Shown in pieces: positions 1 to 10,599 of a stretch of DNA of 64,000 nucleotides. The notes under the pieces are model-generated. The model searched no databases, had not been told where the DNA came from, and saw only the letters and a program-made list of their open reading frames with translations. This DNA comes from Tridacna crocea (lineage: Eukaryota > Mollusca > Bivalvia > Cardiida > Cardiidae), in contig OX031068.1 of the NCBI GenBank assembly GCA_943736015.1, positions 28,652,296 to 28,716,295 on the forward strand. Direction: 5' to 3'. How positions within the stretch are numbered: position 1 is the stretch's first letter; every line of letters begins with the position of its first letter. A program made the position numbers and the translations under genes.

Positions 1-347
1 CTGTTTGAAAAGGGTCGATAAAAATTGTGAGAAAGATAGCCAGAAAGAATGGAGCCATGGTGATAAATGGAGCAAACCAAGTTTCTAAATAGGCTGGTCA
101 TTCTGAAATGAAAAATGATGTCGTCATTATCTGTTAAACTCTTTGTCGCATGAAAAAAATTTGGACACCGATTGAAAGCACTTGCAGACTACGAAAGAAC
201 AAAACACATAGGGGTTAAGCTTTATGTATTAATTATACGTTAGGGCAAAAGTTAAGCCTATTTTATATTTCTTGAAAAAGAGGTAAACAAAAACCAAAAT
301 AACATGGCATATGACTTTATACTGTGTGGTGCATTTCATCCATTCAT

Positions 348-565
348 TTAACTCTTTACTATACGACAAAATGTTTGGGTAGTCGAAATTGAAAACCTTT
401 GCAGACAACAAGATTAATGCAACCCAAAAATTGAAGTTTGTTCTGGGAGGGTAGAAAAGTTTCTGGAAAAAGGGAGAAAATGCTGGTTATCCTTTTCCCA
501 TGGTGTTTTCAAATGGCTACTTTTTCAGGGTCAAGAAAGCAAGGGATTGTTCAGGAAAGGGTTAA
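348..565 (+). mobile_element. TTAA hairpin MITE, copy with truncated hairpin
   Basis: TTAACTCTTTAC start and AAAGGGTTAA end bound a 218-bp copy. The right hairpin arm is shortened ('GGTTATCCTTTTCCC'), so the central palindrome is broken. + is used here for the orientation in which 'GACAAAATTTTAGAC' comes first. Confidence 0.85.
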
Positions 566-642
566 ACGCTAAACATAGATATTAAAAGAAAATTGATATA
601 TTTGGGCAAAAGAATGTTTTAATTGAATGAGATGGAATATGC

Positions 643-875
643 TGAACTCTTTACCAAATGACAAGATTTCAGACTGGTCCAATTAGAAGGCATTTGCAGA
701 CAACAAAATAATTATATGTGACTGAAAAAATTGAAAATTAGTTGGGAAGAATGGAAAACATTGTGGAAAAAGGAGAAAATGCTGGTTACCAGCATTTTCT
801 TCTTTTCCAATAATGTTTTCAAAAGGCTTCTTTCTAAGGGTCGTTAAAAGTTTAGATTGTGCGGTAAAAAGTTAA
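643..875 (+). mobile_element. TTAA hairpin MITE
   Basis: Left end decayed to TGAACTCTTTACC, right end GTAAAAAGTTAA. The central hairpin around GGTTACC is kept. It ends 45 bp before the candidate exon at 920. Confidence 0.85.
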
Positions 876-919
876 CTTTTCCTTTCCCATAGGTATATTT
901 TAGTTTTTTATTTTTTCAG

Positions 920-1019
920 ATGACAGTTCTAATATTCGATTTCGAAAGGACAATCAAATTTGATGACTTATACAGTAACAGTGTGAGAGAAGCACCAGTA
1001 CTTACCATTACAGAATCAT
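920..1019 (+). CDS. Candidate internal exon of an unidentified gene
   Basis: A strong acceptor (polypyrimidine tract plus TTTTTTCAG) precedes 920 and a strong donor GTAAGT follows at 1020. Only one frame is open: 33 codons starting MTVLIFDFERTIKFDDLYSN and ending TITES plus one base. The segment is flanked by MITEs but does not match any repeat in the window. The peptide has a faint resemblance to the first half of SEA domains (a strand, then 'DLYSNSVREA'), which is a guess. Its end phase would fit the LAMP acceptor at 49671, but 48 kb away and by a one-in-three chance; it may equally belong to another gene. Confidence 0.42.
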
Positions 1020-1426
1020 GTAAGTACCATCTTTTATCATCTTTTAGTATTGTTGACTTTTACTAGAAATAAAAACTTAATTTTTATGTCCAGAATTTGG
1101 CTATATTGGTGGGACTTGTATTTTATAGTGTGGGGAACATTGTGGGAAAAGGAGAAGATGGTCCTGAGGGAAAAAAAGAAAATGTTGGATACCAGCTTTG
1201 CCTCCTTTTCCTACAAAGTTTTCAAAAGCTGTCTTACTCAGACATGTTAAAACTCATGATATTTTGGTAAAGGTTTGACTCATCACCTATGAACCAAATT
1301 TACCTCAATAATAAAACTTAAAACTTAATAATAAATAAAGTTTAGTCCTGAAGTCCCTCGACCTGAGCCATTTTGCCAAACATACCCTTTTTCAAATTTC
1401 TTCTGAGATATGATTGTCTCAAATTA

Positions 1427-1834
1427 TGAACGTTTTACAACACATTCCTGACTTTTTAATGATCCTGAAAAAAGCAAGCTTTTGAAAACATTGTGGGAAA
1501 AGGAGAAAATGCTGGTAACCAGCATTTTCTCCTTTTCCCACAACCCCCGTGGGGTCCCGGGGTTTTTTTACTGTATAGAATAGGACCTCAGCCTTTCTCT
1601 ATGGCATGTCGTAAAAGGCGACTAAAATTAGAGACCAACGGCTGCTTTCCTCGTAATTCGCAGGATTGCAGCAGGCTGGGTAGTTCTTGTTCCAAATCCT
1701 ATATTTTTTTCTCGATTAAACAGGGTTTGGAATGGGAATTAATTGGCCTGTGGGAGCCTGTGTGGTTTAATGGGAAGGGGGGGGGGGTTGCAATTTGGAC
1801 TAGACCAAAATTTTGTGGTTTGGTAAAGAGTTAA
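1427..1834 (-). mobile_element. TTAA hairpin MITE interrupted by a retroposon
   Basis: The left half (ending 'TTTTCCCACAA' at about 1541) and the right terminus ('AATTTGGACTAGACCAAAAT' ... GGTAAAGAGTTAA) are one MITE, with about 80 bp lost and the 5' part of the dimeric SINE family in between. Confidence 0.8.
1542..1790 (+). mobile_element. SINE, first-monomer copy, inside a MITE
   Basis: Starts 'CCCCCGTGGGGTCCCGGGG' and includes 'GGCATGTCGTAAAAGGCGAC'. It matches the first half of the full element at 25034-25530 and ends at a poly-G run. No clean target duplication is visible; the MITE lost sequence at the junction. Confidence 0.75.
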
Positions 1835-2082
1835 GACAATCATTCTAACAAATTGGACTGAAAACATGGCATCAAAAGTGAATACAAGCTTTTCTGTAGT
1901 ACTTGTTTAAGTTACATACATTTTAGCTAAACATAGCTCATTTTCAAACTTGTGCAGATATCATTATGACAAATCTTCTGACCACCTTTCATAAGTATTG
2001 GAAAGAAAATGTGGCTGGCCCACAGATGCATTATATGTAGCAAGACATCACATCATTTTGGATCCACAAGATCTATTTAGTG

Positions 2083-2308
2083 TTAACCCTTTCCCAAACA
2101 AGCCCTGGTTTTTATGTGTCTGCAGTAAAAGTCTCTAGAAAACATGTGGATAAAGGAGACATTCCTCGTATCGAGCAATTTCTCCTTTTCCCACATTGTT
2201 TCTAGTCTTTTTGAGAACTTTCTGCCATTTTCTCCAAATCTAAAATTGTTGTCAGGAAATTCTTTTGGTTTAGAAGAGTGCAAAATTTGTCGTTTGGGAA
2301 AGTGTTAA
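2083..2308 (-). mobile_element. TTAA hairpin MITE, diverged variant
   Basis: TTAACCCTTTCCCAAAC start and GTTTGGGAAAGTGTTAA end. The hairpin centre has changed to 'ATTCCTCGTATCGAGCAATT', a different apex from the main family. Confidence 0.75.
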
Positions 2309-2701
2309 AAAATTTGGGAGAATTGGATGAATCATTAGGAAGAATGGTCCTAGGAGATGCAGAAAATGCAAAAAGTTTCTTCCCATGTCAGGTTTAAAGA
2401 ACTGCGCAGGTTGACATAGGTTGAAACTGTTTGCAGATACATTAAACTTCCTTATTCCCTTCAGTGATGACATTTCCATTGTCCATTTCTCAGTGTATAT
2501 ATGCATTTTTTATGCCCAGCCAGGGTTTAATAGGGTTGAAGACAATGAGGGAAAAGCAATGCTGTTAGAACTCATTAAACTCAAGTACATTGATTTTTTT
2601 TTTCCACCTAAAAGATAACAAATTTGTGAGATTTCTATGGAGTTTGTCAAGTATGTGATGCAGATGGTGCCAGGACTAGGGCATTAGCTTGTCATTTTCT
2701 G

Positions 2702-2913
2702 TTAACTCTTTACCGCACAATCCCGACTTTTATGGACCTTTTCAAACATAGTGGGAAAAGGAGACAATTCTGGTAACCAGCATTTTCTCCTATTTCCACA
2801 ATGTTTTCTTTCCTGTAACAGATTCAAATCATCACTTGGGCTGAATTTAATTAGTCGTCTGCAAATGCCTTCCATTTGGACCACTCTAAAAGTTTGTTGT
2901 TTGGTAGACTTAA
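2702..2913 (-). mobile_element. TTAA hairpin MITE, left member of a fused pair
   Basis: TTAACTCTTTACCGCACAAT start; the right end 'TTTGGTAGACTTAA' shares its TTAA with the next copy. Confidence 0.85.
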
Positions 2914-3138
2914 ACCTTTACCACACAATTTGGATTTTTAATGACCCTGAGAAAGAGGCTTTTTGAAAACACTGTGGGAAAAGGAGCAAATGCTGGTAAT
3001 CAGCATTTTCTCCTTTTCCCACAGTGTTTTCTACCCTTCCCAAACCAAATTTTAATTTTAGAATCACCTTCATTTTGTCGTCTGCAAATGTTTTCAATTT
3101 GGACCAGTGTAAAATTTCATCATGTGGTAAAGAGTTAA
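2910..3138 (-). mobile_element. TTAA hairpin MITE, right member of a fused pair
   Basis: TTAAACCTTTACCACAC start overlaps the TTAA of the previous copy; ends GGTAAAGAGTTAA. Hairpin stems read CACTGTGGG / CCCACAGTG, a matched change in both arms relative to CATTGTGGG / CCCACAATG. Confidence 0.88.
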
Positions 3139-3174
3139 TACTGCCAAGCTAAAAATCATGCGTGAAAAGGCTGG

Positions 3175-3255
3175 AGAAGGTTGTTGGTGGAGAAAATGCT
3201 GGTAAACAGCATTTTATTCTTTTACCACAATGTTTTCCTAAGCTTTCTTTTACAG
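3175..3255 (-). mobile_element. Decayed MITE core
   Basis: Only the hairpin region ('GGAGAAAATGCTGGTAAACA' and 'ACCACAATGTTTTCC') is recognisable. Confidence 0.5.
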
Positions 3256-3785
3256 AGTCATGCCTCGAAATTGATATTTTTTACCTGGACTAAATTAAAG
3301 GCATCTAAATGCAAAAAGTCAAATCTAGCTTAAACATTGATTTCAGTCTTTGAAAGGATGGAAAGAATTGCCGGAAAAGTAAAAAATGCTGGCCTCGTCC
3401 ACATTTCTAAGATTTTTGTGACAAAGATATTATCTAAAGTCAAATTATTGGTCTGTTGTTCACGTTGGTAGAGATTGATTATTAAGGGTAAACATAATTT
3501 TTTTCATGCTGTTTCGATCAGGACAACCATTATCAAAATGCTATTACTATGGAAGGTGCAATATTGTGATGCATTATAATTCTGTAAAAGATTAATTTTC
3601 TAGGGTTCTTTATTCAGTATTAGAAAAGACAGTAATTATTATTCTGTAAATATTTACCAAGAACCAAGTGTATAACTGATAGAAATAATGTTCTGTCTCG
3701 CTGTTCTAAAGAATGCCACCAAAAACTTGCCTTTTCAGATTTCAAAATATCTGATGATTATATAGATTTATCTAATGGATCTATA

Positions 3786-4013
3786 TTAACTCATTACCTC
3801 ACAACAATATTTTAGGCTTGTCCAAGTCAAAAGCATTTGCAGACGACACAATAAAAGTAACTGAAGATTTGAAATTTGATTTGTGAAGAGTAGAAAACAT
3901 TGTGGGAAAAGAAGAAAATGCTGGTTACAGCATTTTCTCCATTTTCCGCAGTGTTTTCTAAAGGCTTCTTTCTCAGGGTTGTCAAAAGAAGGGATTGTGT
4001 GGTAATGGGTTAA
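3786..4013 (+). mobile_element. TTAA hairpin MITE
   Basis: TTAACTCATTACC start and GGTAATGGGTTAA end. The matching change CTCATTACC / GGTAATGGG in the two termini marks a sub-family also seen at 43696 and 50077. Confidence 0.88.
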
Positions 4014-4019
4014 GTTTCG

Positions 4020-4320
4020 TCATGTTATAGCCCTGGGTTCAAATTTGGCTCTTGGAGTCAAAAGTTTTACATGGGCTTAAATAGGGAAAACTTCAAAATT
4101 CTTCTGGTACCTAGCCATAGGGCCTGCGGCTTCCAAATTTTGCACGTAGTTTTATCTCGTGGGCCTCGACAAAGAGGGCCATAATCATAACCTTCGGGTC
4201 GAGTTTGGTCCCACCCTAGGGGTCACAAGATTTACATGGGCTTTTATAGCGAAAACTCTACAGATCTTCTTGCCACTAACCATAAGAACTAGGTCTACTT
4301 AATTTAGCCCTGTCTTAGGG
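4020..4320. repeat. Two diverged copies of a ~170-bp tandem unit
   Basis: 'GGGTTCAAATTTGGCTCTTGG...TTACATGGGCTTAAATAGGG' is followed by 'GGGTCGAGTTTGGTCCCACC...TTACATGGGCTTTTATAGCG'. No coding content. Confidence 0.6.
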
Positions 4321-4479
4321 ATTTCATTTTCTTAGGTCTTTCAGTTTATAACCACACATTCTGGACCAATATTATTTGGTGTGGGGCTTCATATTGGGGA
4401 ACTCCACCACAAGTCAAGTTATTGTAGAATTGTGGCTTTTCCAGGGGGTCATAACTTTCTCATATGATTTTATTGTAAA

Positions 4480-4830
4480 GATTTTGTATGTCTTATGTAT
4501 ATAATATAGCCCCTATAACTGAACCACTCATGGATGATAAGATTTAAATATTATAGCTCCTTTCATCAATTAAACTGTACATAACTGAACCAGCTCATGG
4601 ATAATAACATCGCAAATAAGATAACCCACTCAATGATAATTATGCTTTCAACAATTAAAATATCCATATATGAACACACTATTGATATATTTATACTATT
4701 GCCCCTGTTAACGATTTAAGTATCTCTGAACACACTCATTTATAATCATATACTACTATCCCTATACACAATTTAAATATGCATAACTGCACATCCTCAA
4801 AGACATTGATACCATCAAAGTCAATATTCA
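4480..4830. repeat. Diverged short tandem repeat
   Basis: Repeated phrases 'ATAACTGAACCACTCATGGAT', 'ATAACTGAACCAGCTCATGG' and 'CATATATGAACACACT' at roughly 80-110 bp spacing indicate an old tandem array. Confidence 0.5.
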
Positions 4831-5199
4831 AACCCTTAGTTACTTTGCATTCAGTAGCTTTGTCTTTTTTTATAAGATATAATATCATTTCATCACACTG
4901 TTGATGCTATTTCACATAATCAATATGTAGTTGTGCATAGAGTCAGCCTGTCCCTATGCCATGAGTTTTGCAATATGTAGTCCTTTGTATATTAAAAGTT
5001 ACATTTGATTTAGTGCTCTTTTCTTAAATTCCTTGTCCATTTTCAGTGAAATTTTAAAGGAGCCTATAGCCGATAACTGATAGTGCTTTCTGTCAGCATA
5101 TCCTTTTTCAGTGAAACACTGGCAGAGTTATGTCGCTTGTTGAATTATATGCTACTTTGGATTGTATTAAATTTAGTATGACTCTTTTCAACTGATAAG

Positions 5200-5960
5200 T
5201 ATAACAGTCCCTATGGCCAAGGTGAGCTATCCTAAAATTGAATAGGGCCAAGGTTTCTCATTAATTTTTGTGAAAAAAGAACTACCATTAGTGCTGGTCA
5301 TGGTTAGAACAATTACAGGCAAGATAAAATATGTGCTTCTCATTGTTTTGGTCTAGTAATAATTCTTTATAAGAGCATGATGTGCTGTATAATTACTGGT
5401 AGAATACGACTAAAGAAACAGGTATAAAGATATGATGAGGGCCAATGTCAGCTACCCTATAACTGAAAAGAGTCTAGGTTTTATTCAGAAATTGTGGGAA
5501 AAGTTAGATTCCCACCAGTACAGATCATGATTAGTAGAATGACGTCAGGCAAGATATTTTATATGTTCTACTTACTGGTTTGGGTCCAGGAAAATTTCTT
5601 CGAAGTGTATGTATTTTACATAAGGTCGTACTAGCAGTCATGGAAACAATTATTTGGTTATAATAAAGGCCAATGTACCACTACTAATTACCACTAGTAC
5701 ATCTGCCTTTCATGGTTTGAGTCTTGGAAAAAAGTCTTCATAAAGGACATGACATTGTGCTTTACACTAAATGGTAGAACTTGCAACCATAAGGACAAGT
5801 ATTAGGTTCTGAAAAAGGGCCAATGTCAGCTACTCTAATACTGGTTATGGTAAAGGTTTTATCCATTAATAATGGAAAAGGCTGAATTGTCATTGTCATT
5901 GGTCATGGTTACAGCAATAAAATCTCAAGTTTTTATATCTATGAGCTGCTCACTTGTTTG
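5200..5960 (+). repeat. Diverged repeat units starting GGCCAATGTCAGCTACYCT
   Basis: Units begin near 5215, 5440, 5666 and 5818 and share 'GGCAAGATATTTTATATG' and 'GGTCCAGGA'-like segments. Inverted relatives lie near 14390-14590 and 38270-38430, so this is a dispersed element body rather than a local satellite. Confidence 0.6.
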
Positions 5961-5964
5961 GATC

Positions 5965-6870
5965 TAGGTAATGGTAAAGGTGGTTAGTGTTTGGCTATAG
6001 GGCGGGCAGGAGGAGGTCATAATATACTGTATCTCTGATTTATAACACACACACACAAAAAAAAACAAAATTGAGAAAATAAACAAATATTTATACAAAG
6101 ACATTTGGTAGGATAAAAGGTGGTAAGGGTTTGGCTATAGGGGAGGAGGAGGCCATAATATTTGCCTAAATTTTGACAAGAAAAGCAAACAACAAAATTT
6201 AGCAGTAACAAATAGTAATACAATGATGGTGATAAATAAAGGTGGTAAGAGTTTGGCTTCAGGGAGGAGAATGAGGCCAATATCTCCTTGAATTATAACA
6301 AAAAAAACAATTAAATAACAAAGTTTAAAATACAAATAGTAATACAATGATATTAAGTAGGAAATAAAGGTGGTAAGGGTTTGGCTGTAGGGGAGGAGGA
6401 GGCCATAATATTTCTCCTCATTATGACAAGAAAAGTAAACAACAAAATTTAGCGGTAACAAATAGTAATACAATGATGATGGTAAATAAAGGTGGTAAGG
6501 GTTTGGCTGCAGGGAGGAGGATGAGGCCAATATCTCCTTGAATTATGACAAGAAAAACTATTAAACAACAAAATTTAAAATACAAATAGTAATAAAATGA
6601 TATTTGGTAGGAAAAAAAGGTGGTAAGGGTTTGGCTGTAGGGGAGGAGGAGGCCATTATATTTTCCTGAATTATGACATGTATTGGATTGTAAGTTCTCA
6701 TACAACAGGTTACAGTATAAATGGTTGGCACTGTGGAAGGAAGAGGCCATTCATTATATTTTCCTGGATTATAACATATATTTGATTTTATGCTCTCCTC
6801 CAACATGTTACAGTATAATTGGTTTGCAGTGGGGAAGGAGGAGGCCAACAGATATCATTCCAAAATAGAT
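5965..6870. repeat. ~125-bp tandem repeat, about 7 units
   Basis: 'GGTGGTAAGGGTTTGGCT' recurs near 5970, 6120, 6242, 6370, 6491 and 6620 (spacing 120-130 bp), with two decayed units after. Alternating units carry 'GGGGAGGAGGAGGCCATAAT' or 'GGGAGGAGAATGAGGCCAAT', so the array has a dimeric order. Long overlapping minus-strand ORFs here (131 and 109 residues) are repeat artefacts. Confidence 0.82.
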
Positions 6871-6939
6871 AAAAAAAAAGGAAATTTGGTTTTAGTCAGG
6901 GAAAAGTCAGGAAAATTTGCTTTAATTTAACCCTGGGAA

Positions 6940-7187
6940 CCACTGCAGTCCCTCGATCGTCACATCTGCCATTTCATCTGGCGGAACAAACGTGACAGCA
7001 TGCATGTCATAAAAGGTGACAAAAGGGGCATCATTTTGTGTTTTGTCCATTCCTCATTTATCATATTTGTCTTATGTTGTTTCATATGTATCTTATTTTC
7101 ACCTTGCATTATTGTTTATGAAGTAAGTGCACCCAATATGACCTAAATTGTTGACGGGCCTTAAAACACTAAATTCATTCATTCATT
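6940..7187 (+). mobile_element. SINE, second-monomer copy with (ATTC)n tail
   Basis: Starts 'CACTGCAGTCCCTCGATCGT', includes 'GCATGCATGTCATAAAAGG' and ends 'CTTAAAACACTAAATTCATT' plus ATTC repeats. It equals the second half of the element at 25034-25530. Confidence 0.8.
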
Positions 7188-7599
7188 GATAATGTGTATG
7201 TTTCAGTGATAGAATTACAAATTTTGATAGGATGTGATATTCATAATTTGATGTGAATAAGTGGTCCTCAGCAAGGTTTGAGATGTGTATTTGTTACTCC
7301 ATAAAACCATCTGCTGTTTAGTCCTTAGGAAGCTATATTTTCCCATGTAGCAGACAGTGTACAAGGGTTGTCCCATTGAATCATAGACATTTGATATAAA
7401 AAGATTTCTTAATGTCTGATTGCAATAATTTTACAAGTATATATATTTTAGAGCTGTGATGTGCTATATTTTAGAGCAGTGATGTGCTATTTCTAAAGAG
7501 CATAAGGTTAATGTTACATGTAGTTGTTAACTTCACAATGTGCACTGGTTGGCAATTTGTGATATCTGAATGATGTTTTCAGCAAATAGTAATCTAAAG

Positions 7600-7827
7600 T
7601 TAACCCTTTACCAAACAACCCCTGGTTTTTAAGATCCCGAGATAGAACCCGTTAGAATAAATTGTGGGAAAAGGAGAAAATGCTGGTAACCAGCATTTTC
7701 TCCTTTGCCCACAATGTTTAACACCCTGCTGGAATTAAATTTCAATGTTTTAGTTACGTTTATTTTGTCATCAGCAAGTACTTTAGATTCGGACCTGTCT
7801 AAAATTTTATTGTTTGGTAAAGAGTAA
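7600..7827 (-). mobile_element. TTAA hairpin MITE
   Basis: TTAACCCTTTACCAAACAAC start and GGTAAAGAGTAA end (final TTAA mutated to GTAA). Hairpin intact around GGTAACC. Confidence 0.88.
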
Positions 7828-7904
7828 ATAAAATGATGAATAGAAACTGTACCCCTCAGTTTTATTGTCACTCTGATTGTCTATGATTCAATGGGACAGC
7901 CCTC

Positions 7905-7990
7905 ATAGATTTAGATCAGGCTGCGCAGGGATGCAGTCCCTACTTTGATGTACAATGATATTTTGTGAGGTATTCTTGTGAGAGCAGCCT
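7905..7990 (+). repeat. Fragment of the GATCAGGCTGCRCAG dispersed family
   Basis: 'TTAGATCAGGCTGCGCAGGGATGCAGTCCC' style sequence (7911 on) matches the segment at 10300-10400. Similar short 'CAGTCTGATCTTGA' fragments occur near 17045, 19590, 43600, 45370, 46190 and 48665. Confidence 0.6.
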
Positions 7991-8021
7991 TGAAATTGCT
8001 TTAATTATACCTTTACTACTA

Positions 8022-9770
8022 TAAACTCACCTGAACATGAAGTGCTTCATGTGAGCCATTGTGATTGCTTATTGTCCAACAAGAGCTACTGTATGTCTAT
8101 TCAACCACAATTAAAAAAAAAATCCCCCCAGACACTAATGGATGAAAGAAAATTGAATGAAACTTCCAAACTCCTCTAAACATGTCAATCAAAAGTTGAT
8201 TCAAAATGATTTTAATAATGTGAGCAGTTTTACTAATTCTGGCATGTGTTGAAGACAGCATTTACATTTACATTTGTTTTTACATTTAAGATTTTTAAGA
8301 ACTTAGACTTTCCAAACCATATGGATTGGTTCATATTTGTTACAAAGATACACTGGTAGGTTCAGAGTTTGTCAGCAGTGCAATGCCCATAATCTTAAAG
8401 TCCATATTGTAGACTTTAATACTGTACGTGAAAGTTATACTTTCTGGAAGTTTTTTAAGAGCTCATATTTTCCAAAGTGAATGATGGATTAGGTTCATAG
8501 TTTTGTTGTAGCCTTGCATTTTTAGATTAAGCTTTATGTTTATTTTCGTTATACCCACTGTTAACTTGGCACATTTTTGGTAGTTTTGTATGGGTCTTTA
8601 AATGCTAATCATCTCCAGCTAACTTTTGAATTTCATATTGGTCATTAAAAGTTTACATCAAAATTTTTGAAGAAACCACATCTTCAAAACTGTATGATGA
8701 CTATGGTTCATATTTGTGATTGAGATCCAAGGTTTCTCTCAGCAATATACCCCCCCCCCCCCCACACACACACATCTATGATTTTAAAGTCTAGGTCATG
8801 GACAATTTTGAAATTTCATGTTTAAATTGTTGTAGAGCATTTATTTTCTCAAGATCAAGTTCTTAAGTTGTTTCATATTTAGTTTGGTGATGGATAACCA
8901 TGCTATTGAGGTAGTATTGGGTTTTCTGTCCTAGGCTGGGACCCTGTTGCTGTTTCAGGGCACTGCCCCATGCCCCTCCCCTGACAAATTAACTTATACA
9001 GGCAAACTGCTGTATGATGACAGTTTTTGTTCATGGATTCTATGTACTGTGCTACATAATTATGTATCAAAAACTTTGCAGGTTTTCTTTTCTAGGACCA
9101 CTAGACCTGGAATGTTGATACTTGATATTTAGCATGATTGGATAGTTGTTGGTCAAAGATCTTCATTATATGTCCCTGGGATAAAATAATGTCCTGCCAT
9201 ATCGGTCACAGGTCAACCATGGAGTAATAAGAGGAAAATGGTAGGAAAAATCTTGCTTGATACCCCAAAACATATAATGTTGATGTTTCGTATGCATCTA
9301 CTGCATAGGCTGATCCATTGTCAAAGTTGTTCAGATTGTACCCGAAGATGTTAAAGGTTGCCCAGTCCCAGGGGTTTCATGTTTACATTGTGTTCTGTTG
9401 GAAGAACTTCATAATTCTACTCTTGGTTCTGTAGTTTTTAAGACTCTATGAGTTATGTCTGTGAAACATTACTGTGATAAAAATCTTTATATGGAGATGA
9501 TCTGCTCACCCTCATTGAGTAACATTGTCATGTACACTGTTACTGTAAACAGCAAGAGTGAAACCTACAATTTCTTCAACACTCTGAGCTATGTTCGTGG
9601 AATTTCAGCGGGCAATAGGTTTTAGCAGGTAGATTTTGCCATTACTTAATGAAGATAGAACAATCAAGATTCAAACTCTGAGCTAATATGAGTCTTACCT
9701 TTAGTCATGCAGTTGTAGCTCTTATTAACTAGGTGAGCGATGTATGACTACCATGTTTTTCTTGCTCAAT
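8022..9770 (+). mobile_element. Helentron/Helitron-like non-autonomous element with internal repeats
   Basis: Head 'ACTCACCTGAACATGAAG' with hairpin CACATGAAG-type symmetry and tail 'AGGTGAGCGATGTATGACTA' then 'CTTGCTC' correspond to head and tail of the better kept copy at 60487-61665. The body holds diverged ~180-bp units ('TTTTTAAGARCTYA...TTCATAT') and a poly-C tract at about 8750. Class assignment rests on end structure only. Confidence 0.55.
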
Positions 9771-10450
9771 TTGTCATTTTATATATATGGCAGACACTTA
9801 AACCCTTCTGTTGTGAAAGCAGCCTTCTATTAGGGCCAAAACAGAGATACACCTTGGTAATTTGGAACTAACTTGAATCATCTCTAGGAGCACAGTCTGT
9901 TTTGATCACCTGTGGATGCCAGCAAGTCGACGGTGTGGCACCAACACACCTGTGTGGCGAGATGGGATGACTCTGTCAATCTTTGGAACATCACCGGTGG
10001 CAAACCTGCGGTAGTCTGTCACAAACTAGGGCTGAGCCTCGGTAGCCTTTGGTCAGAACATGCAATCCATCTTCTTGAACTGGGACAAAACCAGGTAACA
10101 TTGGGTCTATGAGAGTGTTACCCCATTTTTCGGTGAAAATGCCCCTGGTATACATGCTACACTTCACCGTGAGGAATTCAGACCATTATCATGACCATGA
10201 GTGTGAGAATGGGGTTTAATTGGAGACTTGGAATGATCCTCAGTAAAGTAGATTTTGAATTTTTCAGAGTCAAGTACAACTTTTAGTTCCTATTGCAGAG
10301 TGTAGATTAAGATCAGACTGTACAGAACATGCAGTCCCATTTTTGATGTACACTGTTTGACAGTTTGTGAAGAGTGATGGTGAAAGAAGCCTTGCAGTTG
10401 CAATATCTGTGTCTTGTCTATCAGTTTAAGATATCCTTTTCATATTTGGC
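9700..10450 (+). mobile_element. Dispersed element, direct copy (partner at 16880-17560)
   Basis: Ordered blocks 'GTGTTACCCCATTTTTCGGT', 'ACACTTCACCGTGAGGA', 'AGTCAAGTACAACTTTTAG' and 'CATATTTGGCAGGCAC' recur as reverse complements at 16880-17560. The 66-residue ORF at 9912 looks gene-like but the block is a repeat, and the partner copy does not preserve that frame. No terminal repeats identified. Confidence 0.6.
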
Positions 10451-10599
10451 AGGCACGTTAACTCTTTCAAACAATACAAACATTGAAAGTGAAAGTATTT
10501 GCAAATCAGAAATTCCTTGTGATTCCATTGATATGATTTGTATTTCAAAAGGAAGAAAACAATACAGAAGCAAATAAAATACTGCATACTCTCAATTTT

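Noticed and set aside
5965-6870. CRISPR-like regular repeat spacing
   Set aside because: The whole ~125-bp unit repeats with no unique spacers; this is a eukaryotic tandem repeat.
8751-8765. Poly-C and CA runs as functional elements
   Set aside because: Simple sequence inside a repeat; no evidence of regulatory use.
9912-10112. Cys/Trp-containing 66-residue ORF followed by a GT donor-like site
   Set aside because: The segment is part of a dispersed repeat whose inverted copy does not keep the frame.
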